From Candidatus Thiodiazotropha taylori (GTDB taxonomy: Bacteria > Pseudomonadota > Gammaproteobacteria > Chromatiales > Chromatiaceae): 32,137 bases of DNA. The DNA lies in assembly GCA_019100305.1 (NCBI GenBank), contig JAHRHW010000002.1:1-32137 (forward strand), written 5' to 3'. The notes beneath the pieces were generated by a model, which made no database searches, had not been told where the DNA came from, and saw only the letters and a list, made by a program, of their open reading frames with translations. A program made the position numbers and the translations under genes. Positions 25,372 through 32,137 of the stretch are shown piece by piece; positions within the stretch are counted from its first letter, which is position 1; every line of letters begins with the position of its first letter.

Positions 25372-27003
25372 ATGGCAATGCATCGTCGTGGATTTTTGAA
25401 ATCACTGGCCAGCCTTGGTTGTATCAGCAGTATGGGCAGCCTGGCACTCCCCAGGCAGGCCGTTGCTGCAGCACCGGATTTCAATGATTACAAAGCCTTG
25501 GTTTGCATCTTTCTGTATGGCGGCAATGATGCTTTCAATATGCTGATTCCTACCTCAACAGATGCCAATAAAGGCTATGATCCATATGCTGAGGCTCGGG
25601 GAAGCCTGGCAGTCAACAACAGCGACCTCGGCATTTCCCAGGTAACCACCAATAGTGGCAATCTGAATCAAGGTGTTCTTGGGGCAGGACAGCAAAATCC
25701 CTACAATCAGAATCTCGATCAGAACACCGCCTATACTGGGGGCATCTACCCGTTGAGTGATAAAGGCATTGACCTGGGTGTCAACGGCGTCATGCCGGAA
25801 CTGGCTCAGTTGATCATCGACAACAGAACCTCAATTTTGGCAAATAGCGGTACTCTTGTCAGACCCGTCACCCGTGATGAGATTATTGATCATCGTGCGG
25901 ATCTCCCTGTCTATCTTTTTGCCCACAATCATCAACAGCGTATTCTGCAAACCGGGCAGGCAAATAATCTGAATGATATCGGCTGGGCGGGAAAGATTGC
26001 GGACCAATGGCACAACATCAATCAAAATAGCCCGCTGGGACTGAATATCTCCTACGCCGGCAATGATCGCATGTTGATTGGCAACAGCTCATCTCCACTG
26101 GTTCTCAATCCGGGAAATGTCCCGAAGATCTATCATTTAAGTGGAGACAACAACACCAACTCCGATCGGCGAGCCCTTTTCAATGCCTTGGCGGGTATCG
26201 AAGGCTCCACAACAAGAGTTCAATTCGGAGCGGACAGGACGGATCGCGTGACTGAGCCATTCAGAACGCTCTATAACAGCAAGGAGTTGAATGCAGTCGC
26301 AACCTTTGATCAATTGAAGCAGAGTTGGGACAGCTTGGAGATCAACTATGCAACCACCGGATCCTATGGAGAAACTCTGTTCGATATTCCGACTGCGCAA
26401 CAACTTGGCTTTAACCAGCCAATTCGTGGCAATCTGATACGCCAACTGGAAGCTGTGGCCAAAATGGTTCATCTTGGGGCATCAGGGAATCTGGGTGCTG
26501 AGTTCAATCGACAGATCTTTTTTGTTGAACTCGGTGGATTTGATACCCATGCCAGCCAGGCATCACAACACCCCCTGCTTCTGAGGGAGTTAAGCCTTGG
26601 TCTTTGGAAATTCCAGAAAGCAATGGAGGAACTGGGATATGCTGACAGTGTCACCAGTTTTACCATGTCCGACTTTGGCCGTACGTTGAGTTTCAACGGC
26701 GATGGAACCGATCATGCCTGGGGATCACATCAGCTGGTTATGGGTGGATATGGCAGTGGTGATTCCGGAACACTCCGAGGTGGAGAGATGATCGGCGAAT
26801 TACCGGAGATGTTACTATCAGGCAATGATGACTACAGTAACAAAGGACGGATGATCCCTACCCTCTCCCAGGATCAGGTCAATGCACCACTCACACAATG
26901 GTTTGGTGTCGATCAAAGCCAGATTTCAAATCTGTTTCCTAATATCAGGAATTTCCAAACCGGAACTGGTATCGAAACGGCTTTTGCACCAATCTTTGCG
27001 TAG
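25372..27003 (+). CDS. Tat-exported DUF1501 protein
   Basis: This 543-residue protein has a twin-arginine signal at its start: RRGFLK (Arg5-Arg6), a moderate hydrophobic core and a likely cleavage after AVA-A near residue 33. DUF1501 is an alkaline-phosphatase-superfamily-like (sulfatase-fold) family. Visible family blocks are LVCIFLYGGNDAFNMLIP at about 43, a FFVELGGFDTHASQ block near 385, and FTMSDFGRTLSFNGDGTDHAWGSH near 428, whose acidic residues and histidines would hold metals. Tat export fits a protein folded with its metal before export. The gene follows DUF1800 by 25 bp with a good AAGGAAG ribosome binding site, so they form an operon. The biochemical activity is unknown. A copy of the 28-bp repeat begins three bases after the stop. 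Confidence 0.92.
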   Translation: MAMHRRGFLKSLASLGCISSMGSLALPRQAVAAAPDFNDYKALVCIFLYGGNDAFNMLIPTSTDANKGYDPYAEARGSLAVNNSDLGISQVTTNSGNLNQGVLGAGQQNPYNQNLDQNTAYTGGIYPLSDKGIDLGVNGVMPELAQLIIDNRTSILANSGTLVRPVTRDEIIDHRADLPVYLFAHNHQQRILQTGQANNLNDIGWAGKIADQWHNINQNSPLGLNISYAGNDRMLIGNSSSPLVLNPGNVPKIYHLSGDNNTNSDRRALFNALAGIEGSTTRVQFGADRTDRVTEPFRTLYNSKELNAVATFDQLKQSWDSLEINYATTGSYGETLFDIPTAQQLGFNQPIRGNLIRQLEAVAKMVHLGASGNLGAEFNRQIFFVELGGFDTHASQASQHPLLLRELSLGLWKFQKAMEELGYADSVTSFTMSDFGRTLSFNGDGTDHAWGSHQLVMGGYGSGDSGTLRGGEMIGELPEMLLSGNDDYSNKGRMIPTLSQDQVNAPLTQWFGVDQSQISNLFPNIRNFQTGTGIETAFAPIFA

Positions 27004-27005
27004 AG

Positions 27006-27033
27006 TACTAGGGCCTGTTAACACTAATCCAAT
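27006..27033 (+). repeat. 28-bp dispersed repeat, copy 2
   Basis: Identical over 28 bases to 10311-10338 and in the same orientation. It fills the gap between the convergent DUF1501 and metA genes and supplies the metA stop codon (TAG, read on the minus strand from 27026-27024). Confidence 0.8.
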
Positions 27034-28091
27034 CCGAGGGGATTATCTGGATCGACACCCTCCATGAACGGTTGATTTCGTAGCCGATGGGTGACCTGGT
27101 AAACCAGACCTATCCAGTTACCGATTACCGCTTCTGCCGTGTCGTGCCAGGTATTATCCAAACGCTCGATGACCAGTGACTCGGGAAACTCAGGTATCTC
27201 CTTGCCCAGTTTTTTCGCCTCATCGATCCTCTCATGGTACTCATCGAAGATTGCCTGACTAGTAAGGCTGAAGTAGTTTTCTGGGAACGGAGGATAGTCG
27301 CTACGAGCACCTGAAATATAGAGATTGACCTCACGCTTGTACTCTTTGAGCAGACTGATTGTGTCATATTCAGGATGCCCCTGAAAATAGACCACACGAA
27401 GCCCGTCCCCACTGACTGCCAGATGTACCCCGGCCTCTTCACTCTCAGCCAACACCTTCAGCCCAGCCTGGTCAAACTGTTCTCTTGATATTTGGTTGTA
27501 GCGTGAATGTGGCACATCAAATCGGGTATTAACATCATTCACCAAAGGGTGCGATGTATCCTTGACCCGATGACTGAAAACTCCCCACAGCTTATCACCC
27601 ATATGAGTTCGTTGCTTACCATGATGGGACTGCACCACTGCATGGGTCGCAAGGCAGGAACATAGCACTGAGGTTACGTTTTCATGGGCCCAGTCGACAA
27701 CCTCGGTCAGCGGTTTCCAGAAATCCTCCTGAGCCAGATCCGGATGGGTAACATTGGCGCCGGTAATGATCAAGGCATCCAGCCCATCCTGTTTGATCTG
27801 TTCAAAGGATTCATAGAAAGCATCGATATGCGCTTTTGCCTTTTCACCACGAGGCAGCACATCCAGAGTAAATGGATGTATAAAGAACTGGGCGATCGGA
27901 TTCGCCTCACCCACCAAACGAAAAAACTGTCTCTCTGTAGCTTCGATTGCAGCGTCGGGCATCATGTTCAACAGACCGATGTGCAACTCCCTGATATGTT
28001 GGTGAGTTGCCCTGTCAGGTGAGAGAACGTTCTGACCCTCCTCCCGCAGACGATCAAAAGTCGGCAATTTAGTATGTGCTACCAATGGCAT
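27024..28091 (-). CDS. metA: Homoserine O-succinyltransferase-family protein (MetA/HTS)
   Basis: This 355-residue MetA (HTS, PF04204) family protein shows IGLLNMMPDAAIEATERQF (about 38), LIITGANV (about 108) and the nucleophile region CSCLATHA with Cys146 aligned to the catalytic cysteine. PHSRYNQ and FQGHPEYD, with the His239/Glu241 pair, follow. It should transfer an acyl group from succinyl- or acetyl-CoA to homoserine, the first step of methionine synthesis. The elbow CLATHA differs from the usual CWGAQA of E. coli MetA, and the protein is longer (about 309 in E. coli), so acyl-donor choice is uncertain. It starts one base after the stop of the upstream P-loop ATPase gene, so the two are translationally coupled. 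No MetJ-type box was noticed. Confidence 0.88.
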   Translation of the reverse strand: MPLVAHTKLPTFDRLREEGQNVLSPDRATHQHIRELHIGLLNMMPDAAIEATERQFFRLVGEANPIAQFFIHPFTLDVLPRGEKAKAHIDAFYESFEQIKQDGLDALIITGANVTHPDLAQEDFWKPLTEVVDWAHENVTSVLCSCLATHAVVQSHHGKQRTHMGDKLWGVFSHRVKDTSHPLVNDVNTRFDVPHSRYNQISREQFDQAGLKVLAESEEAGVHLAVSGDGLRVVYFQGHPEYDTISLLKEYKREVNLYISGARSDYPPFPENYFSLTSQAIFDEYHERIDEAKKLGKEIPEFPESLVIERLDNTWHDTAEAVIGNWIGLVYQVTHRLRNQPFMEGVDPDNPLGLD

Positions 28092-28092
28092 T

Positions 28093-28938
28093 TCAGGACT
28101 CCCGCTCGATTACTTGTTCCAGAAGCGTGAGAAAATCGGCTTCGCTTTTAACTTGCGACAGCTCATGGGTTGTTACTGTGTATCCATATTTAGCCGCAAT
28201 CGACTCATAGCGTGGTATTCTGGCTCTGAACAGCTTAGGGAATACCCAGCGGATAAAATCATTCGGTTCGATAAGAGAAACATAGTCCACACCTTTGCTT
28301 TCCATGTACTCAGCCAACTGTTGATCCAGAAATGCTTCTCTGTAGTAGAGGGGCTTCGGATGGGATACTGAACGAGCGATCAATGACTGCTCATCCTCCT
28401 CACTCGCTCTGATATAGAGAATCAATGAATGTCTATCAAGAAACTCTAACAGTCCCGGTTCGTCCAACTCGCAAAGACTGCCTCCCACATCGTTTATGAA
28501 GTGGTTATAGCCATAAATCAGCTTTGCCTTTCGCATAAAAGCAGGCACATCGTACATGGCAGCAATCTCTGCCTGTCTGTGCAGATTCTGACGCCGTTTG
28601 AATTCGGTCAAGGACAATCCACCAAGCTCAGGATCTCCCAACATACCAAGAAAGGTGGAGACCGGATTCAGATTATGAAATGTGACATTACTGCGGATAA
28701 AGATCGAATCCGAGTGGAGTAGATCTCTCAGCAATGGCACACTCATGGCCTGTTCTTTGATGGTATCCAGAATGGGTTCATCGAGATAGCGGGTACCGAT
28801 ACGATAGTCTCCGGAGTAGTGAAACCAATTACTGCGTCGTAACAGATTCGAGAGCCGTGTCTTCCCCACACCAGACATACCCATCAAAGTGACGCTTTTT
28901 CTATCCCACTTACGGAATTGTTCCGGACTCAATCTCAC
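28093..28938 (-). CDS. P-loop ATPase/kinase-like protein coupled to metA
   Basis: This 281-residue cytoplasmic protein has a Walker A motif GMSGVGKT at residues 20-27. A later hydrophobic strand (LILYIRASEED, about 178) resembles the segment preceding the lid in nucleotide kinases. No signal or membrane segment is present. The precise family is not recognised; it fits the uncharacterised 'ATPase' seen beside metA in some gammaproteobacteria. The start is GTG at 28938, supported by AGGAG (28948-28952 on the plus strand, read in reverse) nine bases upstream. TGA-A-ATG links it to metA. A possible -10 (TAGAAT) lies at 28974-28969, and a Fur-box-like palindrome lies at 29017-29035, upstream. A role in tuning methionine synthesis is inference only. 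Confidence 0.85.
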   Translation of the reverse strand: MRLSPEQFRKWDRKSVTLMGMSGVGKTRLSNLLRRSNWFHYSGDYRIGTRYLDEPILDTIKEQAMSVPLLRDLLHSDSIFIRSNVTFHNLNPVSTFLGMLGDPELGGLSLTEFKRRQNLHRQAEIAAMYDVPAFMRKAKLIYGYNHFINDVGGSLCELDEPGLLEFLDRHSLILYIRASEEDEQSLIARSVSHPKPLYYREAFLDQQLAEYMESKGVDYVSLIEPNDFIRWVFPKLFRARIPRYESIAAKYGYTVTTHELSQVKSEADFLTLLEQVIERES

Positions 28939-29016
28939 TGCCAGTTTCTCCTATCGCAAGAGGCGCACATTCTACGGAGAAGCCAGGTTGGATGAAAGTC
29001 ATACAGGAAAAATTGA

Positions 29017-29035
29017 GATAATGAGAATCATTTTC
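29017..29035. promoter_or_regulatory. Fur-box-like palindrome
   Basis: The 19 bases starting GATAATGAGAATCATT match the E. coli Fur consensus (GATAATGATAATCATTATC) at 17 of 19 positions. The site is 79 bp upstream of the ATPase-metA operon start, just upstream of its possible promoter. No iron-uptake gene is nearby on the plus strand. It could be a true iron-dependent operator of the operon or the relic of a lost gene. Confidence 0.6.
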
Positions 29036-29463
29036 AAAATACTCTCTGATTTTCGATTCTCCTGGATTCCATCACCACCGCCTTCAATCTGGAGTGTGTT
29101 TGAAGGAACAAGGCAGAATCCGATTCTTCCAGAAGAAGACAAACAACCTTTTTGTTTTATTTATCAAAATGTTATTAGGTATATTCAGAAAGACTCGGTC
29201 ACCCAAGAGTGGTAGTCGCCGAGCTTAAGGAATCTTCGCATGACGATAGGCTATTCTACTCGGTAAAAAAATGCCTGAGAAACAAGATCGATACCCCGCT
29301 TAACAGTCTGATCAGGTGGTGAGATCAAAACAACCGGCTGTGACCTGGACGGCTTCAGGCCCATATCGTCACGACCACTCTTCGGCATCTCACGTTGGAT
29401 CTCTCAGTATCGTGCTATTCCAGTACGCCACCACACTCCAGCCTCCACATAGCAGTCTCTCAG

Positions 29464-29509
29464 TTATGCCAGTATCAGGCATAAGATTTACATGAGACAT
29501 CGCTGTCAA
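29464..29509 (-). promoter_or_regulatory. Minus-strand promoter-like pair overlapping an inverted repeat
   Basis: Read on the minus strand, TTGACA (29509-29504) and TCTTAT (29486-29481) are 17 bases apart. The perfect inverted repeat TTATGCC (29464-29470) / GGCATAA (29478-29484) overlaps the -10 and the expected start point, where a repressor would sit. No gene follows for about 500 bp, so a small RNA or a long leader of the ATPase-metA operon would be the product if it is real. Confidence 0.3.
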
Positions 29510-30072
29510 CCAACTGTTTTTACTAAATATCATTTCAGGACAAAATATTGCCAGGAAGCGTGCCCGGAACGGCCCACTGTAAGCATCATCCAGAGTTATC
29601 TCTTCACAGATGCAGTTTCCATCTGTTAGCGGAGTGACGTCGCCAACGCTCGTTTCCCAGTAGCAGGATCGTTCTCAATCTGTCAGGCCCTATTCAATGG
29701 GAACACTGAAGATCGAAGAAGTGTCTTGCCAGCTGCCCTGTTGCGATTGATCCAATTCCAGTCGATCAGGCAGACAGAGAGGATGCCTAAGGCGGATCTG
29801 TATCACTGATCACAGTCGTGTTAGATTGTAAAATAAGTTAACATTTCGGGAAGTTAATTCACTATCGCTGTATGGCACTTTGGTTCTCTGTATCGGGCGC
29901 GAAGACCTTATCAGTCAGCAACCATGCCGAATGGAGCGCCAATTCCGATTGGCTGTTGAATTTCTGAATGAACTTCAACAAACGATCAAGCATTGAGACT
30001 GTTAGCCGTTATTGAAGCAGACAGGGACAAGCGAGCACAGAATCCACCTAAAGACTGCAAACACCTATCACT

Positions 30073-31131
30073 ATGCCCCATGTACTTATTATTGATGACC
30101 AATCAATAACCCGCATGATTCTTCAAGAATTGGTCGGTTCAATTGATGCTGATGTCTCATCTACCTGTTTTGCTGATCCCACTGAAGCCTTGGATTGGGC
30201 CAAAACCCATGAAATAGACCTCGTAATCACCGATTACAAAATGCCTCAGATGGATGGCATAAAGTTCATCAAGTGGTTAAGGCGTATACCTGGCTGCAGC
30301 GACGTACCCGTGATGATTGTTACCTGCGTGGAGGACCAGTCGGTTCGCTACTCCGCCCTCGAATCCGGCGCCAACGACTTCATCACCAAGCCAATCGATC
30401 ATACTGAGTGTAAGGCCCGCTGCAACAACATGTTGACCATGAGTCATCAGCGAAAAATGATCAAAGATCGAGCGCTTCTACTGGAACAGGAGATCCGCAA
30501 AACCACTCAGGAGTTGCACGACCGGGAACAGGAAACCCTGATGCGTCTGGCAAAGGCTGGCGAGTACCGGGATGAAGATACCGGTAATCATATTTTAAGA
30601 ATCTCCAGGTATTCTCTACTAATTGCCAAAAAACTGGGGTTATCTCAAGAACGCTGCGATTTGATTGCACAGTCAGCTCCTATGCATGATATAGGCAAAA
30701 TCGGTATACCTGACGCAATCCTGCTCAAACCCGGTAAATTGACCGCGGAAGAGTACAACATCATGCAACGACACACGCTACTTGGATACGAAATACTCAA
30801 AGACAGCTTATCGAAGTATATTCAAACTGGTGCGATCATTGCTCTGAACCATCATGAAAAATACAACGGAAAGGGCTATCCAAATAATTTGAACGGCGAT
30901 GAAATACCTCTGGAAGCCAGAATTGTGGCAGTTGCTGATGTTTTTGATGCATTGGTATCAGATAGACCCTATAAAAAAAGCTGGTCAATCGAAAAGGCCA
31001 TTGACTATATTAGCCAAGAGAGAGGATCCCATTTTGATCCAGACTGCGCCGATGCATTTCTCAGTGAAATGCAGGAAGTGGAGGCCATTCACTATGCCCT
31101 GCGTGGAACCCTCGAAGGAACGCATTCTTGA
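30073..31131 (+). CDS. Response regulator with HD-GYP phosphodiesterase domain (RpfG-like)
   Basis: This 352-residue cytoplasmic protein has a receiver domain (about 1-125) with acidic Asp8-Asp9, phospho-acceptor Asp54 in ITDYKMPQMDG and the lysine Lys106 in ITKPID. A helical linker (125-155) leads to an HD-GYP domain (about 156-345) with HD dyad His205-Asp206 in MHDIGKIGIPD, His234, HHEKYNGKGYP at 260-270 (intact GYP) and the DVFDALVSDRPYK block. By family it hydrolyses c-di-GMP to pGpG or GMP when phosphorylated, like RpfG. The next gene overlaps it by 4 bp (TTGA), so they are coupled; that protein is a multi-pass membrane protein with a receiver-like domain. No histidine kinase is in the window to phosphorylate Asp54; it may lie beyond the right edge. 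Confidence 0.93.
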   Translation: MPHVLIIDDQSITRMILQELVGSIDADVSSTCFADPTEALDWAKTHEIDLVITDYKMPQMDGIKFIKWLRRIPGCSDVPVMIVTCVEDQSVRYSALESGANDFITKPIDHTECKARCNNMLTMSHQRKMIKDRALLLEQEIRKTTQELHDREQETLMRLAKAGEYRDEDTGNHILRISRYSLLIAKKLGLSQERCDLIAQSAPMHDIGKIGIPDAILLKPGKLTAEEYNIMQRHTLLGYEILKDSLSKYIQTGAIIALNHHEKYNGKGYPNNLNGDEIPLEARIVAVADVFDALVSDRPYKKSWSIEKAIDYISQERGSHFDPDCADAFLSEMQEVEAIHYALRGTLEGTHS

Positions 31132-32137
31132 ACGAGCAAACAGTAACGCCACAGAGATCTGATATTACCTCACATGAGAGTGATCAGGTCTACTACGGCC
31201 TGAGCTTATTTGTCAGTTTTGTGGCATTTATTGGCCTGGCTCTGACCTATCTGTGGTCTGCATCGACGCCGGTTAACCTCATGACACTGGTATTGGCCTG
31301 TCAATTCCTGCTGCTCCGATTTATTGAACACTATAAATGTCTCTACTCCTCCAGCTCAATCAAACGCAGTTCATCAATCATTCTCGATCAGCTGTTTCTC
31401 GGACTGATCACCTTTGCGGGTGGTTCGGCGCTTCTCCTGTTGCCTCTCAGTAGTGTGTTGATTTTTGCATCACGTTTTTTTGGCAGATCCTATCTCTGGC
31501 TGGGAATTGGAACAGCGTTTACAATGCTGACCACCACACTGCATCTGGCACAGCAAATGGAGTTGCTGCAAGCGTTACTACTGAGTGTTCTTGCTCTGTT
31601 ACCCCCTGTCCTTGTATCCATACACAGATATGGCGCATCGAAACAGGATAAGCAGGACACAGAGCAGCTACCCACACTACCTCAACTGGAGGAAGAGCCT
31701 CCAAAACAGGCTGAATCACCTGCAGATGCACAACGATTTACCGCTCAGCCTGCAAAACGTGCTATTCAGCGCATATTGATATTGTCCCGTAACAAAAGCA
31801 CTACAGCCCTTCTCTCCCGCCAACTGTTCGCTTGGGGACATGAAACAACAACCTGCAGTAACAGCCTGCAGGCATTCAAACACATGCTCTCTCGCAGTCA
31901 GGGAGAGGTCTTCACCCCCTACTCATCCCTCATTGTCGATGGCGAAAATCTGGATATTGAGCCACTCTCATTGGCACGTCTGATCAAGAATGAATCACTA
32001 CTTGATGATGTTAGACTGATCTGCATACAAACATCTTTCTACAATGAGAAGTATGCGCACAGATTGTTGCGGGCAGGCTACCACACGCTACTCGAATCCC
32101 CATGGACCAAAGAGCAACTGTTCAGCATCATCAGTTA
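31128..32137 (+). CDS. Multi-pass membrane protein with degenerate receiver-like domain (partial)
   Basis: The reading frame starts at TTG 31128, overlapping the HD-GYP stop by 4 bp, and stays open for 336 codons to the window end. Residues 1-165 contain about five hydrophobic segments (near 23-42, 49-65, 83-107, 110-130 and 133-153), a layout reminiscent of the RpfC/RpfH sensory region. A hydrophilic Pro/Gln/Glu-rich linker (about 165-205) leads to a receiver-like fold (about 213-336): ILILSRN, then LIVDGEN with Asp271, then YHTLLESPW. The N-terminal acidic pair of true receivers is absent and the conserved lysine before the proline is Ser324, so it is probably a pseudo-receiver. There is no kinase domain before the receiver-like part, unlike RpfC; further domains may follow outside the window. 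Confidence 0.72.
   Translation, partial: MNEQTVTPQRSDITSHESDQVYYGLSLFVSFVAFIGLALTYLWSASTPVNLMTLVLACQFLLLRFIEHYKCLYSSSSIKRSSSIILDQLFLGLITFAGGSALLLLPLSSVLIFASRFFGRSYLWLGIGTAFTMLTTTLHLAQQMELLQALLLSVLALLPPVLVSIHRYGASKQDKQDTEQLPTLPQLEEEPPKQAESPADAQRFTAQPAKRAIQRILILSRNKSTTALLSRQLFAWGHETTTCSNSLQAFKHMLSRSQGEVFTPYSSLIVDGENLDIEPLSLARLIKNESLLDDVRLICIQTSFYNEKYAHRLLRAGYHTLLESPWTKEQLFSIIS

Larger units (their letters stand above)
28939..30072. other. 1.1-kb region without a convincing gene
   Basis: No reading frame here has a credible family match, signal peptide or ribosome binding site. The longest plus-strand frame (28889-29215) begins inside the ATPase gene on the other strand and looks random. The identifiable elements are the Fur-like box (29017-29035), a minus-strand promoter-like pair overlapping an inverted repeat (29464-29509) and, at the right end, the unmapped leader of the HD-GYP gene. 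It may contain decayed coding DNA or a small RNA, but I cannot support either. Confidence 0.5.

Noticed and set aside
28889..29215. Plus-strand 108-codon frame near the Fur-like box
   Set aside because: It begins inside the ATPase gene on the other strand, has no ribosome binding site and its internal ATG lies in the Fur-like palindrome; sequence has no protein-family character.
29216..30072. Possible decayed transposase or housekeeping RNA in the empty region
   Set aside because: No DDE-like motif, terminal inverted repeats, or landmarks of 4.5S, 6S, RNase P or tmRNA were visible on either strand.

Overview
This window looks like chromosomal DNA from a free-living or symbiotic gammaproteobacterium. 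Base composition is moderate (about 45-50% GC by eye). The gene content fits that class: two GGDEF-EAL proteins, an HD-GYP response regulator, a CpxP/two-component set, TcdA, Dgt, a PHO4-family phosphate transporter and a MetA-family acyltransferase next to a P-loop ATPase. The closest feel is Chromatiales-like sulfur oxidisers, but nothing here fixes the genus. I saw no intact transposase, phage gene, CRISPR array or rRNA.

Layout. 1-2911: a secreted hypothetical protein, a cytoplasmic DsbA-fold (CxxC) protein, a class I methyltransferase and tcdA. 3010-7181 (minus strand): a periplasmic ABC-type binding protein followed by a transmembrane sensor-HAMP-PAS-GGDEF-EAL protein with a C-terminal zinc-binding CZB domain. 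7182-10326 (plus): a long leader with three evenly spaced GTTACA repeats, a Spy/CpxP-like protein, then an OmpR-type regulator and a histidine kinase overlapping by 4 bp, closed by an intrinsic terminator. 10343-12825 (minus): dgt and an EamA-family exporter. 12979-15363 (plus): a DUF2959 lipoprotein and a phosphate transporter. 15645-20760 (plus): a TonB-dependent receptor, a YfiR-like periplasmic protein and a membrane GGDEF-EAL protein. 20881-22016: a small membrane protein and tRNA-Asp(GTC) with a clear promoter. 22497-27003 (plus): a DUF1800 lipoprotein with cadherin-like domains and a Tat-exported DUF1501 protein. 27024-28938 (minus): P-loop ATPase then metA, spaced by one base, with a good Fur-box match upstream. 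28939-30072: a 1.1-kb stretch with no convincing gene. 30073-end (plus): an HD-GYP response regulator overlapping a membrane protein that carries a degenerate receiver domain and runs off the window.

The main theme is envelope sensing wired to cyclic di-GMP. Three predicted c-di-GMP enzymes each sit next to a different sensory partner: a periplasmic binding protein, a TonB receptor plus YfiR-like protein, and a multi-pass membrane protein with a pseudo-receiver. A CpxP-type envelope stress system lies between them. The modules most worth following up are the TonB receptor/YfiR/GGDEF-EAL trio and the binding protein/CZB-GGDEF-EAL pair. A 28-bp perfect repeat sits at the junction of two different convergent gene pairs, with a partial third copy elsewhere.
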